Notes under the pieces: generated by a model
What the model was told of the DNA's origin: nothing
The model's input: the letters and a program-made list of their open reading frames with translations, nothing else
The model's database searches: none
Program-made: the position numbers and the translations under genes
Assembly (NCBI RefSeq): GCF_001426405.1
Contig: NZ_LMEP01000023.1
Span: 62,001-126,000, forward strand
Direction: 5' to 3'
DNA length: 64,000 bases
Origin: Streptomyces sp. Root1304
GTDB lineage: Bacteria; Actinomycetota; Actinomycetes; Streptomycetales; Streptomycetaceae
In this document: piece by piece, positions 1-8,546 of the stretch
Numbering within the stretch: the first letter of the stretch is position 1
How the letters are laid out: every line of letters begins with the position of its first letter

Positions 1-840
1 GTCACCCTGAACAACGGCGTCCGGATGCCGGTCCTCGGATTCGGCGTCTACCAGATCCCGGCGGAGCAGACCGAGCGGGCCGTCACCGACGCCCTCGCCG
101 TCGGCTACCGCCTTCTCGACACCGCCGCCGCCTACGGCAATGAGGAGGCCGTGGGCCGCGCGATCAGGAAGAGCGGCATCCCGCGCGAGGAGCTCTTCGT
201 CACCACCAAGCTCTGGGTCCAGGACGCCCCCGCCGAGGACACCACCCGCCGCGCCTTCGAGGCCTTCCTGACCAGGCTCGGCCTGGACCACCTCGACCTG
301 TACCTGATGCACCAGCCCTTCGGCGACGTGTACGGCCAGTGGCGCGCCATGGAAGCCCTCCACCGCGAGGGCCTGACCCGGGCGATCGGCGTCGCCAACT
401 TCTACCCCGACCGGCTGATCGACCTGATCCTCAACAACGAGATCACCCCCCAGGTCAACCAGATCGAGACCCACCCCTTCTTCCAGCGCGCCGACTACCA
501 GGACCTCATGCGCGAGCGCGATGTCCAGATCCAGTCCTGGGGCGGCTTCGCCGAGGGCAAGAACGACCTGTTCACCAACCCCCTCCTGGCCGGGATCAGT
601 GAGCAGTACGGCAAGTCCGTCGCCCAGGTCGTCCTGCGCTGGCTGACGCAGCGCGGCGTCGTCGCCATCCCCAAGTCCGTCCGCGCCGAGCGCATGGCCG
701 AGAACTTCGACGTCTTCGACTTCGTACTGACCGACGAGCAGATGGCCTCGATCGCCACCCTCGACACCGGCGGCACCCTCTTCTTCGACCATCACGACCC
801 CGCCATGGTCGACTGGCTCGCCCAGCGCCGCGTCGGCTGA
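1..840 (+). CDS. Aldo/keto reductase, 5' end outside the window
   Basis: NADPH-dependent aldehyde/ketone reductase of the AKR superfamily, probably the 2,5-diketo-D-gluconic acid reductase-like branch. The frame is open from base 1, so a few N-terminal residues are missing; the first in-frame ATG at 25 lies inside the conserved strand before GFGVY. The catalytic tetrad is visible: Asp40 and Tyr45 in LDTAAAYGNE, the Lys in TTKLW and the His in LMHQPF. The cofactor motif IPKSVRAERMAEN is near the C-terminus. Length and order match a complete (beta/alpha)8 barrel. Substrate cannot be inferred. It is followed by an unrelated two-component system about 90 bp downstream. Confidence 0.9.
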   Translation, partial: VTLNNGVRMPVLGFGVYQIPAEQTERAVTDALAVGYRLLDTAAAYGNEEAVGRAIRKSGIPREELFVTTKLWVQDAPAEDTTRRAFEAFLTRLGLDHLDLYLMHQPFGDVYGQWRAMEALHREGLTRAIGVANFYPDRLIDLILNNEITPQVNQIETHPFFQRADYQDLMRERDVQIQSWGGFAEGKNDLFTNPLLAGISEQYGKSVAQVVLRWLTQRGVVAIPKSVRAERMAENFDVFDFVLTDEQMASIATLDTGGTLFFDHHDPAMVDWLAQRRVG

Positions 841-927
841 GCCGTGCCGTCTACTCCGGTGGAAGTACGCGCGACCACCCCGTCGGGCTGACGTCCTCGG
901 GCCACCCCCGCGACTAGCGTGGCGGGC

Positions 928-2310
928 ATGGACCAGGAGCGGACCGGCGGGCGCGGGCACCGGCACGAGGACGGGCCCTTCGCGCGCGGGCGCCGACGCG
1001 GACGGTGGCGGGAGACCGGGTGGCGCGAGCACGCCGACGCGGAGTCCAGGCCCGACGGCCGTGAGCCCCGCCGCCCCGACGGCCGGGAGCCCCATCACCC
1101 CCGCCGCTCCGACGGCCGGGAACCTTTCCGGGCCCGTTGGCCCGACGGCCGTGAGCTCCGCCGTTCCGGCCGTCATGGTCTGCCCTGGCGTTCCACCGTC
1201 CTCATCGCCGTGCTCGTCATGGCGGGGACCGGGTTCGCCGCACGCAACCAGCCCGACCGGGAGGCGGTCGACGCGCTCGCGCGCGTCCTGCTGCTGCTCG
1301 GGGCGGCGCCGCTGCTGTTCCGTTACCGGTGGCCGGTGCCCGTCGTGTTCGGCGTCGCGGCCGTCACCCTCGGCTATCTCGTCGCCGGATACCCGTACGG
1401 CCCGGTCTTCGTCCTGATCGCCGTCGCCTGCTTCGCGGCCGTCGTACGCGGCCACCGCACCGCCGCCGCGTGGGCCCTCGGCCTCCTCTGGGCCGGTCAT
1501 CTGCTGCTCTCGCACTGGCTCTATCAGTGGCTGCCCCCGGCGGGTGACGGCCCCGCCCCCTGGGGGCAGGAGCTTCCGGCGGCCGCGTTCGCCGTCGCCG
1601 TACTGGCCGCCTCCGAGACCGTACGGGTGCGGCGCGAGCAGTGGGCGCAGCTGCGGGCCGAGCGTGCCGCCGCCGAGCGGCGCCGCGCCGACGAGGAGCG
1701 GCTCCGCATCGCCCGCGAACTCCACGACGTGCTCGCCCACTCGATCTCCGTGATCAACGTGCAGGCGGGCGTCGGCCTGGCCCTCCTCGACTCCGACCCG
1801 GAACAGGCCCGCGCCGCGCTGACCACGATCAAGGCGGCCAGCAAGGAGGCCCTCGGCGAGGTGCGCCAGGTCCTCGACACCCTCCGAACCCCCGGCGACG
1901 CCCCCCGCGCCCCGGCGCCCGGGCTCGACCGGCTCCCCGAACTCGTCGAACAGGCCGCCGCGACCGGCCTCACCGTCGCCGTGACGACGAGCGGCCCGCG
2001 TACGGCCCTGCCGCCCGGCGCCGACCTCGCCGCCTTCCGGATCGTGCAGGAGGCGCTCACCAACGTGGTGCGCCACTCCGGTTCCCGTACGGCCCGGGTG
2101 AGCATCGCGTACGGCTCCGGCCGACTGGATCTGACGGTCGACGACGAGGGCCCCGCCACCGGGACCGAGGCCGGCGGCAGCGGCAACGGGCTCGCCGGAA
2201 TGCGGGAGCGGGCCGCCGCCCTCGGTGGCACCATCGAGGCGGGCGCCCGCCCGGACGGCGGCTTCCGCGTCCACGCCGTACTTCCGCTCCGCCCCGAGGA
2301 GACCCCGTGA
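928..2310 (+). CDS. Sensor histidine kinase, NarL/DesK type (HisKA_3)
   Basis: Membrane histidine kinase that phosphorylates the response regulator encoded next to it. After an Arg/Pro-rich N-terminal tail with four to five degenerate PDGRE repeats come several hydrophobic segments (about residues 90-230). The HisKA_3 phosphoacceptor is in ARELHDVLAHSIS (His near residue 266). The ATPase domain has the N-box EALTNVVRHS and the G-box GNGLAGM. I chose ATG 928 because TAGCGT sits exactly 7 bp before it, a leaderless promoter layout; GTG 919 would overlap that -10. The stop overlaps the response regulator start by 4 bp (GTGA), so the pair is translationally coupled. The signal is unknown. Confidence 0.9.
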   Translation: MDQERTGGRGHRHEDGPFARGRRRGRWRETGWREHADAESRPDGREPRRPDGREPHHPRRSDGREPFRARWPDGRELRRSGRHGLPWRSTVLIAVLVMAGTGFAARNQPDREAVDALARVLLLLGAAPLLFRYRWPVPVVFGVAAVTLGYLVAGYPYGPVFVLIAVACFAAVVRGHRTAAAWALGLLWAGHLLLSHWLYQWLPPAGDGPAPWGQELPAAAFAVAVLAASETVRVRREQWAQLRAERAAAERRRADEERLRIARELHDVLAHSISVINVQAGVGLALLDSDPEQARAALTTIKAASKEALGEVRQVLDTLRTPGDAPRAPAPGLDRLPELVEQAAATGLTVAVTTSGPRTALPPGADLAAFRIVQEALTNVVRHSGSRTARVSIAYGSGRLDLTVDDEGPATGTEAGGSGNGLAGMRERAAALGGTIEAGARPDGGFRVHAVLPLRPEETP

Positions 2311-2972
2311 TCCGAGTGCTGCTGGCCGACGACCAGTCGCTGGTACGGGCGGGGTTCCGCGCGCTGCTCGACGCCCAGCCGGACATCGAGGTGGCGGGCG
2401 AGACCGCCGACGGCGCGGAGGCGGTGGAGGGGGTGCGGTCCCTGCGCCCCGACGTCGTCCTCATGGACATCCGCATGCCCCGGCTCGACGGACTGGAGGC
2501 CACCCGGCGCATCACGGAGGACCCGGAGCTGGGCGAGGTCCGGGTCGTCATGCTGACCACCTTCGAACTCGACGAGTACGTCTTCGAGGCGATCCGCGCC
2601 GGGGCCTCCGGCTTCCTCGTCAAGGACACCGAGCCGGAGGAACTGCTGCGGGCCGTCCGCGCGGTCGTCCACGGTGACGCCCTGCTCTCGCCGGGCGTCA
2701 CCCGCAGGCTGATCGAGGAGTTCGCGGCCCGCTCCAAGGCCCCGGGGGCGGGTGCCGCGCTCGGTGCGCTGACCGAGCGGGAGCGGGAGGTGATGGCCCT
2801 GGTGGGGATCGGCCTGTCGAACGAGGAGATCGCGCGCCGGCTCGTCGTCAGTCCGCTCACCGCCAAGACCCATGTCAGCCGGGCCATGGTGAAGCTCGGC
2901 GCCCGGGACCGCGCCCAACTCGTCGTCCTCGCCTACGAGTCGGGGCTCGTACGGCCCGGCTGGCTGGGCTGA
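2307..2972 (+). CDS. Response regulator, NarL/LuxR family
   Basis: DNA-binding partner of the kinase just upstream. The receiver domain starts IRVLLADDQSLVRAGF, has the acidic pair DD, the phosphoacceptor Asp near residue 54 (VVLMDIRMP), the conserved Thr (MLTTF) and Lys (LVKDTEPEELL). The C-terminal LuxR helix-turn-helix reads LTEREREVMALVGIGLSNEEIA and continues to about residue 210. At 221 residues it is a normal length. Start is GTG 2307, overlapping the kinase stop. Target genes are not evident; the nearest downstream gene is convergent. Confidence 0.95.
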   Translation: MIRVLLADDQSLVRAGFRALLDAQPDIEVAGETADGAEAVEGVRSLRPDVVLMDIRMPRLDGLEATRRITEDPELGEVRVVMLTTFELDEYVFEAIRAGASGFLVKDTEPEELLRAVRAVVHGDALLSPGVTRRLIEEFAARSKAPGAGAALGALTEREREVMALVGIGLSNEEIARRLVVSPLTAKTHVSRAMVKLGARDRAQLVVLAYESGLVRPGWLG

Positions 2973-2981
2973 GGGCTGAGG

Positions 2982-3014
2982 CGGCCCGGGTGGCCAGGGG
3001 GTGAGCCCGGGCCG
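2982..3014. terminator. Hairpin between convergent genes
   Basis: CGGCCCGGG at 2982-2990 pairs perfectly with CCCGGGCCG at 3006-3014 around a 15-base loop. It lies just after the response regulator stop and before the end of the convergent gene, so it could serve both strands. There is no U tract, as is common in high-GC actinobacteria. Confidence 0.45.
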
Positions 3015-3065
3015 GCGCGGGGCGGTCCCGGCAGCGGATCGAGTCGGCCCGTGGCGGCCCCGCCG

Positions 3066-3854
3066 TCAGATCCCGGAGTTCTCCCGCCACAGCCGGGCCA
3101 GCCCCTCGTCGCCGGTGAGCGTCACCGCGTCGGCGGGCAGCCGGTTCCACAGCGTCAGGTACAGCCGGTCGGCGGGCCCGCTCAGTTCGGCGTCGGGCGT
3201 GTCCGCCGCAGCGTTCCCCGTCGCTGCCGCCGCGTCGCCGCGCTCCGTCCGGGGCGGCTCGTCCGCAGACAGCCGTACGGTCCAGGTGTCGCCGGTGTCC
3301 GTGGTCCGCATCCGCAGGGTCCGGGGTTCGGGCGAACGGACCCGGCTGCGGTCCCGGCCGTGGAACCCGCACAGCAGTTCGTCGATGCCGTCGGCGGCTA
3401 CGGATGGGTCCACCGGACCGGCACCCGCCGCGAGCGCCGACTCGGCGTCCGCGCGGTGGACGGTGGTCTCGTGGGCCTGGCGCCGCGCCCAGAACGCCAG
3501 CGGCGAGGGCGAGGGCAGGAAGGTCCAGCACTCCAGCGTCTCGGGCGCCGCCCGGAGCGCCGCCACGAGGGCCGTGTGGCCCTCGCGGTAGTACGCGAGC
3601 AGCGCGTCGCCGTCGAGGTCCGGCCCGTCGCCGAACGGCGGGGGCGAGGCGTGCCGCTCGACCACCAGGGTGGTGGCCCAGCGGTGCACCGCCGTCGTGT
3701 GGCGGAGGAGGTCCCTGATCCGCCACTCCGGGCAGGTCGGCACCGCCGCCTCGGGCCCGGCCTTCTCCGCCGCGTCCGCCAGGGCCCGGCCGGCCCGGTC
3801 CAGTGCGTCGATGTGGTCCGTGATCTTCATGGTTCCGCCGGTGTTCTCGTCCAT
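3066..3854 (-). CDS. Maleylpyruvate isomerase-family (DinB-like) protein
   Basis: Member of the actinobacterial TIGR03083/mycothiol-dependent maleylpyruvate isomerase N-terminal family, with a DinB-like four-helix metal-binding fold. Visible family signatures are the N-terminal CPEWRIRDLLRHTTAVHRWA (His used for metal binding) and HETTVHRADAESAL in the middle; the C-terminal part is the MDMPI_C-like domain. The enzyme class uses mycothiol or a divalent metal, but the substrate here is unknown. Two starts are possible. ATG 3854 lies 7 bp after GAGAAT and would be leaderless; ATG 3830 is preceded by GGCGGAACC as a weak ribosome site. No operon partner: the MFS gene upstream on this strand is separated by 63 bp. 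Confidence 0.8.
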   Translation of the reverse strand: MDENTGGTMKITDHIDALDRAGRALADAAEKAGPEAAVPTCPEWRIRDLLRHTTAVHRWATTLVVERHASPPPFGDGPDLDGDALLAYYREGHTALVAALRAAPETLECWTFLPSPSPLAFWARRQAHETTVHRADAESALAAGAGPVDPSVAADGIDELLCGFHGRDRSRVRSPEPRTLRMRTTDTGDTWTVRLSADEPPRTERGDAAAATGNAAADTPDAELSGPADRLYLTLWNRLPADAVTLTGDEGLARLWRENSGI

Positions 3855-3916
3855 GAGGCCGATTCTCGCAGCCCGGAGGCCGTGACGAAGGCGTTCCGGC
3901 CAGGTGCGACGAGGGC

Positions 3917-5158
3917 TCAACCCGCCCTGGATTCTCCGGCGTTCCGTGCCCAGTAGCCCATCGCCGCCGCTCCGGCGGCGAGCACCGCGACCGTCGTGAG
4001 CGCCACGGGCAGGGAGAACAGGTCGGCGAGGAAGCCGATGGAGGGCGGGCCGAGCAGCATCCCTCCGTAGCCCAACGTGGACGCCGTCGCCACCCCGCCG
4101 GGGCCGGCCACCGCGCCGGCGCGGGCGACGGCGACGGGGAAGATGTTGGCGAGGCCGAGACCGGTCACGGCGAAGCCGAGGAGAGTGGCCCAGACGGTGG
4201 GCGCGAGCGCGCCGAGCAGCATCCCGGCGGCGGCCGTCGCGCCGCCCGCGACCAGGGTGCGGGTCTGGCCGAGGCGTTCGAGCAGGGCGGTGCCGGAGAG
4301 ACGCCCGGCGGTCATCGTCAGGGCGAAGACGGAGTACCCGGCGGCGGCGACACCGGGGTGCGCGCCGAGGTCCTGTTCGAGATGGAGCGCACCCCAGTCG
4401 GCGAGTGCGCCTTCGCCGTACGCCGTGCAGAGCGCGATCACGCCGAAGACGACCACGGTGCGCCGCGCGGCCCTGGACGGCCGCGCGCCGCCGCCGGCCC
4501 CGGGGGTGGCCATCGGGGTGAGCGACTCCGGCGGCGGGGCGGGGGAGGGGTGCCGCAGGAGTACGGGCCCGGCGGCGGCGGTCAGGACCAGGCCGACGCC
4601 CGTGAGGCCCAGCAGGTGCGCGGTGGGGGACAGACTCCCGGCGAGCAGCCCGCCGAGCCCCGCGCCCAGCATGCCGCCGAGGCTGAAGGCGGCGTGGAAG
4701 CTCGGCATCACCGGGCGCCGCAGCGCGGTCACCAGGTCGACGGCGGCACTGTTCATGGCGACGTTGATGCCGCCGTACGCGGCGCCGAAGACGAGCAGCA
4801 CGAGGCCGAGGGCGAGCGGGGAGCGGGTGAGCGCCGGCAGGGCGACGGAGAGCGACAGGAGGACGGCGGTCGCGACGGTGACGGCGTGGGCGCCGTACCG
4901 TCGGCACAGCCGGCCCGTCAGCGTCATGGTGATCACGGCGCCCGCCGACACCCCGAGGAGGGCGAGGCCGAGGTCACCGGCCGAGGCGCCGGTCTGCTGC
5001 TTGACGGCGGGGATCCGGACCACCCAGCCGGCGAACAGGAAGCCGTCGAGGGCGAAGAAGAGGGTCAGGGCGGAGCGGAGGCGGGGCAGGGAGTCGGTGG
5101 CGGTGTCTCCGCCGGGGCCCCCCGTTACGGCCGTCCGTACTTTGTTTAGTAGCGGCAC
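3917..5158 (-). CDS. MFS transporter, YbjJ-like
   Basis: Twelve-helix major facilitator of the fucose-permease/YbjJ-like branch, residues about 413. It has the signature FFALDGFLFAGWVVRIPAVK in helix 1, the loop 2-3 motif GRLCRRYGAHAV, and a central loop rich in Pro and Gly. Substrate unknown; family members are often annotated as exporters or sugar permeases. The GTG start at 5158 fits because TATCCT lies 6 bp upstream (leaderless), and no good Shine-Dalgarno exists for other starts. It is divergent from a ROK regulator 138 bp away, and an inverted repeat typical of ROK operators overlaps its start, so it is probably the regulator's target. Confidence 0.85.
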   Translation of the reverse strand: MPLLNKVRTAVTGGPGGDTATDSLPRLRSALTLFFALDGFLFAGWVVRIPAVKQQTGASAGDLGLALLGVSAGAVITMTLTGRLCRRYGAHAVTVATAVLLSLSVALPALTRSPLALGLVLLVFGAAYGGINVAMNSAAVDLVTALRRPVMPSFHAAFSLGGMLGAGLGGLLAGSLSPTAHLLGLTGVGLVLTAAAGPVLLRHPSPAPPPESLTPMATPGAGGGARPSRAARRTVVVFGVIALCTAYGEGALADWGALHLEQDLGAHPGVAAAGYSVFALTMTAGRLSGTALLERLGQTRTLVAGGATAAAGMLLGALAPTVWATLLGFAVTGLGLANIFPVAVARAGAVAGPGGVATASTLGYGGMLLGPPSIGFLADLFSLPVALTTVAVLAAGAAAMGYWARNAGESRAG

Positions 5159-5170
5159 AAACTCAGGATA
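5139..5170 (-). promoter_or_regulatory. Leaderless promoter with ROK-type operator
   Basis: On the minus strand, TATCCT (5165-5170) precedes the GTG start at 5158 by 6 bp. The 25-bp inverted repeat ACTTTGT-N11-ACAAACT (5139-5163; one mismatch per arm) covers the start point and the first codons. The half-site TTTGTTTAGT resembles operators of ROK repressors of the XylR/NagC type. A repressor bound here would block transcription of the MFS gene at its start. Seen directly: the repeat and -10-like box. Inferred: binding by the adjacent ROK protein. Confidence 0.5.
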
Positions 5171-5295
5171 GGGGGCGGCGGCGGCCGGAATCAACCGTGC
5201 GGGCCGCACCGGGCGTGGCCGGAAGGTGTCCCGCGACCGTGAGCGCCCAGGGGTACGGGACCGCCGTACCGCCCGATCATGGGAGACTCGCCCCC

Positions 5296-6522
5296 ATGAA
5301 CGGCAAGGCGACGACGACCCGGACACGTCTGGACAGGGGGCGCAACGCGCTCGGCCCCGCGCTGGAACTGGTGCACACCGGCAGGGCCCCGACGCGGGCC
5401 GTCCTCACCGCCGAACTCGGCGTCACCCGTGCCACCGCCGGCGCGGTCGCCGCCGAACTGGAGGCCCTCGGTCTCATCCGGGTCGACTCCAACCCCGGCG
5501 CCGCCGCGGGCTCCCAGGGGCGGCCCTCGCACCGCCTCGCCGTCGACGAGAAGGGCCCCGTCGCCCTAGCCGCCCAGGTCCACGCCGACGGCTTCCGCGC
5601 CGCCCTCGTCGGCCTCGGCGGCACCATCGTGGCCACCGCCCCCGGCTGCGTCACCGTCTCCGCCGACCCCGCGCAGGTCCTCGGCGCCGTCGTCGACGCC
5701 GGTGCCGCGCTGCTCCGCGAGAGCGGCCGCCGGTGCGTGGGCGCCGGGCTCGCCGCCCCCTCCGCCGTCGCCGAACCCGAGGGCACCGCCCTCAACCCGC
5801 TGCACCTCGCCTGGCCCGCCGGCGCGCAGGTCCGGCAGATCTTCGCCGAGAGGGTACGGGCCGCCGGCATCGAAGGGCCCGCCTTCACCGGCAACGACGT
5901 GAACCTCGCCGCCCTCGCCGAGCACCGCCACGGCGCCGGGCGCGGCGCCCGCGACCTGCTGTGCGTGGCCACCGGCCACCGGGGCGTCGGCGGCGCGCTC
6001 GTCCTCGACGGGCGCCTGCACACCGGCAGCGCGGGCCTCGCCCTGGAGGTCGGCCACCTCACGGTGAACCCGGAGGGCCGCCCCTGCCACTGCGGCAGCC
6101 GCGGCTGCCTCGACGTCGAGACCGACCCGCTCGCCTTCCTCACGGTCGCGGGCCGCACCCCCGGCCCCGAGGTCTCCCTGCTCCAGCAGTCCCGCGACCT
6201 GCTGCGCACCAGCCCCGACGACCCGGGCGTCCGGGTCGCCGTCGGGGAGCTGATCGACCGTCTGGGCCTCGGCCTCGCGGGTCTGGTGAACATCCTCAAC
6301 CCGGACCGGATCATCCTCGGCGGCCTGCACCGTGAACTCCTCGACGCCGACCCCGAGCGCCTCCGCGCCGTCGTCGCCGACCGCAGCCTGTGGGGCCGCA
6401 GCGGCGGCGTACCGATCCTCCCCTGCACCCTGGACCACAACAGCCTCGTGGGCGCCGCCGAGCTGGCCTGGCAGCCGGTCCTGGACGACCCGCTGGCCGC
6501 GCTGAGCCGCGAGGCGGTCTGA
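5296..6522 (+). CDS. ROK family transcriptional regulator
   Basis: Repressor-type ROK (repressor, ORF, kinase) protein of 408 residues. The N-terminus carries a MarR-like winged helix (VLTAELGVTRATAGAVAAELEALGLIRV, with GRPSHRL as the wing end). The ROK body has the zinc-binding motif CHCGSRGCLDVE and a DVNLAALAEH segment. The kinase-type ATP motif is degenerate, as expected for a regulator. Start ATG 5296 is the first ATG in the region. It faces the MFS gene, whose promoter bears a ROK-like inverted repeat, so it most likely controls that exporter. The inducing sugar or metabolite cannot be told. Confidence 0.88.
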   Translation: MNGKATTTRTRLDRGRNALGPALELVHTGRAPTRAVLTAELGVTRATAGAVAAELEALGLIRVDSNPGAAAGSQGRPSHRLAVDEKGPVALAAQVHADGFRAALVGLGGTIVATAPGCVTVSADPAQVLGAVVDAGAALLRESGRRCVGAGLAAPSAVAEPEGTALNPLHLAWPAGAQVRQIFAERVRAAGIEGPAFTGNDVNLAALAEHRHGAGRGARDLLCVATGHRGVGGALVLDGRLHTGSAGLALEVGHLTVNPEGRPCHCGSRGCLDVETDPLAFLTVAGRTPGPEVSLLQQSRDLLRTSPDDPGVRVAVGELIDRLGLGLAGLVNILNPDRIILGGLHRELLDADPERLRAVVADRSLWGRSGGVPILPCTLDHNSLVGAAELAWQPVLDDPLAALSREAV

Positions 6523-6630
6523 CCCGCGAGGCGGTCTGAGGCACGGGTCGGGCTGAGCGGCGGGCCGGGCCGGGCGGTGGTCCGGCCGGGGCCGCGAGCC
6601 GGTCCGAGCGGCGCGCCGGCTCGTCCGTCG

Positions 6631-7101
6631 CTACACCTCCGCGCGCCCCTCCACCAGCGCCGCCAGACGGTCGAGCGCCATACGGGTGCCCGTCTCGTTG
6701 TCGGCGGCGGACACCGCGTCGGGAACGCCCTCGTGCACCAGGACCACCTCGGTCCCGCCCTCCATCGGGATCAGCGTGGTGGTGAGGGTCATCGCACCCC
6801 GCAGCCCGGGGTCCTCGGTCTCGAACTCGGTGACCTCCACCACCCGTTCGTCCGGCAGCAGCTCCACGAAGCGGCCGTGGTACGTGTCCGTGCGGGCCCC
6901 CGACATACCGGCTCCGCCGTCCTCGGCCCCGTACGTGAGGGAGACCCGGAAGGTGCCCCCCTCGCGTGCGTCGAAGTCGTGCACCTCGCAGGTCATGCCG
7001 TACGGCACCCGCCAGCGCGCGACGGCCTCCGGATCGAGGAGGGCCCGGTACACGGCCGAGGGTGGGGCGTCGACATGTCGGGATACGCGAGTGCTGTACA
7101 C
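6631..7101 (-). CDS. SRPBCC / AHSA1-family protein
   Basis: Small single-domain START-like protein of 156 residues, similar to Aha1-domain polyketide-cyclase-like proteins. It begins VSRHVDAPPSAVYRALLDPEAVARW, the standard opening strand and helix, includes the REGGTFRVSLTYG strand pair, and ends in the long C-terminal helix (VSAADNETGTRMALDRLAALVEG). Such proteins bind hydrophobic ligands; no catalytic role can be assigned. GTG 7101 is preceded by TAGCCT with a 7-bp gap on the minus strand, suggesting a leaderless transcript. The 101-bp gap to the divergent methyltransferase holds both promoters. Confidence 0.85.
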   Translation of the reverse strand: MYSTRVSRHVDAPPSAVYRALLDPEAVARWRVPYGMTCEVHDFDAREGGTFRVSLTYGAEDGGAGMSGARTDTYHGRFVELLPDERVVEVTEFETEDPGLRGAMTLTTTLIPMEGGTEVVLVHEGVPDAVSAADNETGTRMALDRLAALVEGRAEV

Positions 7102-7202
7102 GCCTTCCAGGCTAGGGCGAGCCCGCGCGCCCCGCGCTTCTTCGGCCTCTTCGGCCGAAAACCACTGGGAGAGTCTGCCCGGACGCCGTACCGTTCCGCT
7201 CC

Positions 7203-8546
7203 GTGAACATCGAAAAGGATCTTCCTCCGCGCCTCGGCACCCTCACCTTCCACGGCCCGCTCTCCGAGGCCCGCGCCGCCCGCCTCATCGAGCGCGTCGC
7301 CGCCACCGGACCCGCCGATGTGCTCGACATCGGCTGCGGCTGGGGCGAGTTGCTCCTGCGCGTCCTGGACGCCGCGCCCGGCGCCAGGGGCATCGGCATC
7401 GACATCAACGCCGAGGACCTGGCCCGTGGCCGGAAGCTCGCCGGGGCGCGCGGTCTCGCCGACCGCGTCGAGTTCGTCGAGGAGTCCGCGCTCGGCACCG
7501 AACGCGGCCCCGTCGACGCGATCCTCTGCCTCGGCTCCAGCCAGGCGCTCTGCGACCCCGATCTGCCGCACGACCCCGCGGCCGCCCTGCGCGAACTGCG
7601 CCGTCTCGTCCGCCCCGGGGGACGCGTCGTGCTCGGCGAGGGCTTCTGGGAGCAAACCCCCAGCGAGGCCGAGCTCGCCAGGATGTGGCCCGGCGCGAGC
7701 AGCAGCGACCACATGAGCCTGGGCGCCCTCGTCGACCTCGCGATCGAGTCGGGCTTCCGGCCCGCGTGGATCGAGACGGCGAGCACGGACGAGTGGGAGG
7801 AGTTCGAGTCCGGCTACCGGTACGACACCGAGGTCTGGCTCGCCGCCCACCCCGACCACCCGCTCGCCGCCGAGACGCGCGAGCGCGTCGACCGGCAGCG
7901 CTCGACCTGGGTCAACGGCTACCGGGGCGTCCTCGGCATCACCTACCTCAGCGGGGCGCGGCCCACTCGGGCCGGGCGGCACGGCACCCGCCTCCGACCC
8001 GGCGCTCACTCGGGTCAGGCGTCACGGCCCCGGCCCCGGCGCCCGCTCGGGTCAGGTGTCACGCCCCCGGCCCCCGGCCCCGGCGCCCGCTCGGGTCAGG
8101 TGTCACGCCCCCGGCCCCCGGCCCCGGCGCCCGCTCACCACTGCCTCCCCGCCCCCAGCGCCGCCCGCCCCGGCGCGGAGAGGTGCAGCACCCGGAAGCG
8201 CTCGCCGTCCCCGGCGGGCGCTTCCGTGCCCGCCCACAGGGTGAATACGAGCAGTTCCCAGTGGCGCGGATCGATCGCGAGCGCCGAGGCGACCACGCCG
8301 TCCCGCCGCGCCTCGCGGGCGTGCCGGGCGACCGCCTCCGCCACGGCCTCGCCCGGCGGGACGCCCTCCCCGAGCCCGGTCCTGCGCCGCGTCGCGGCAC
8401 CCGGTGCCGACGCGGCCGCCGGCCCCTCCCCGTACGCCAGACCCGTCCAGTGCTGCACCACGGGCCGGCCGAAGTCGTTCACGATGCCCTGGAAGCCCGG
8501 CCCCCAGAGGAAGGCGTTCATGCCCTCGGGAGCCGCCCAGAGGTAG
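7203..8546 (+). CDS. Class I SAM-dependent methyltransferase with read-through C-terminal extension
   Basis: The first 255 or so residues are an ordinary class I methyltransferase: motif I VLDIGCGWGELLLRVL, an acidic residue after GIGIDINAEDL for the ribose, motif IV VDAILCLGSSQAL and the post-motif strand RLVRPGGRVVLGEGFW. The domain should end near YRGVLGITYLS. Instead the frame stays open for about 190 more residues, first through a 44-bp tandem repeat and then antisense to the DUF4865 gene. That tail is Arg/Pro/Ala-rich with no recognisable fold. Probably the normal stop was lost when the repeats expanded. GTG 7203 follows TACCGT by 8 bp. Methyl acceptor unknown. Confidence 0.75.
   Translation: MNIEKDLPPRLGTLTFHGPLSEARAARLIERVAATGPADVLDIGCGWGELLLRVLDAAPGARGIGIDINAEDLARGRKLAGARGLADRVEFVEESALGTERGPVDAILCLGSSQALCDPDLPHDPAAALRELRRLVRPGGRVVLGEGFWEQTPSEAELARMWPGASSSDHMSLGALVDLAIESGFRPAWIETASTDEWEEFESGYRYDTEVWLAAHPDHPLAAETRERVDRQRSTWVNGYRGVLGITYLSGARPTRAGRHGTRLRPGAHSGQASRPRPRRPLGSGVTPPAPGPGARSGQVSRPRPPAPAPAHHCLPAPSAARPGAERCSTRKRSPSPAGASVPAHRVNTSSSQWRGSIASAEATTPSRRASRACRATASATASPGGTPSPSPVLRRVAAPGADAAAGPSPYARPVQCCTTGRPKSFTMPWKPGPQRKAFMPSGAAQR
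8009..8133. repeat. 44-bp GC-rich tandem repeat, about 2.8 copies
   Basis: Two identical 44-bp units (8046-8089 and 8090-8133) begin CTCGGGTCAGGTGTCACG and end in a CCGG-rich block. A shorter 37-bp variant precedes them at 8009-8045 with a 7-base deletion and two changes. The array lies at the 3' end of the methyltransferase frame and stops one base before the end of the convergent DUF4865 gene. 44 is not a multiple of 3, so each unit shifts the frame. Confidence 0.85.
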
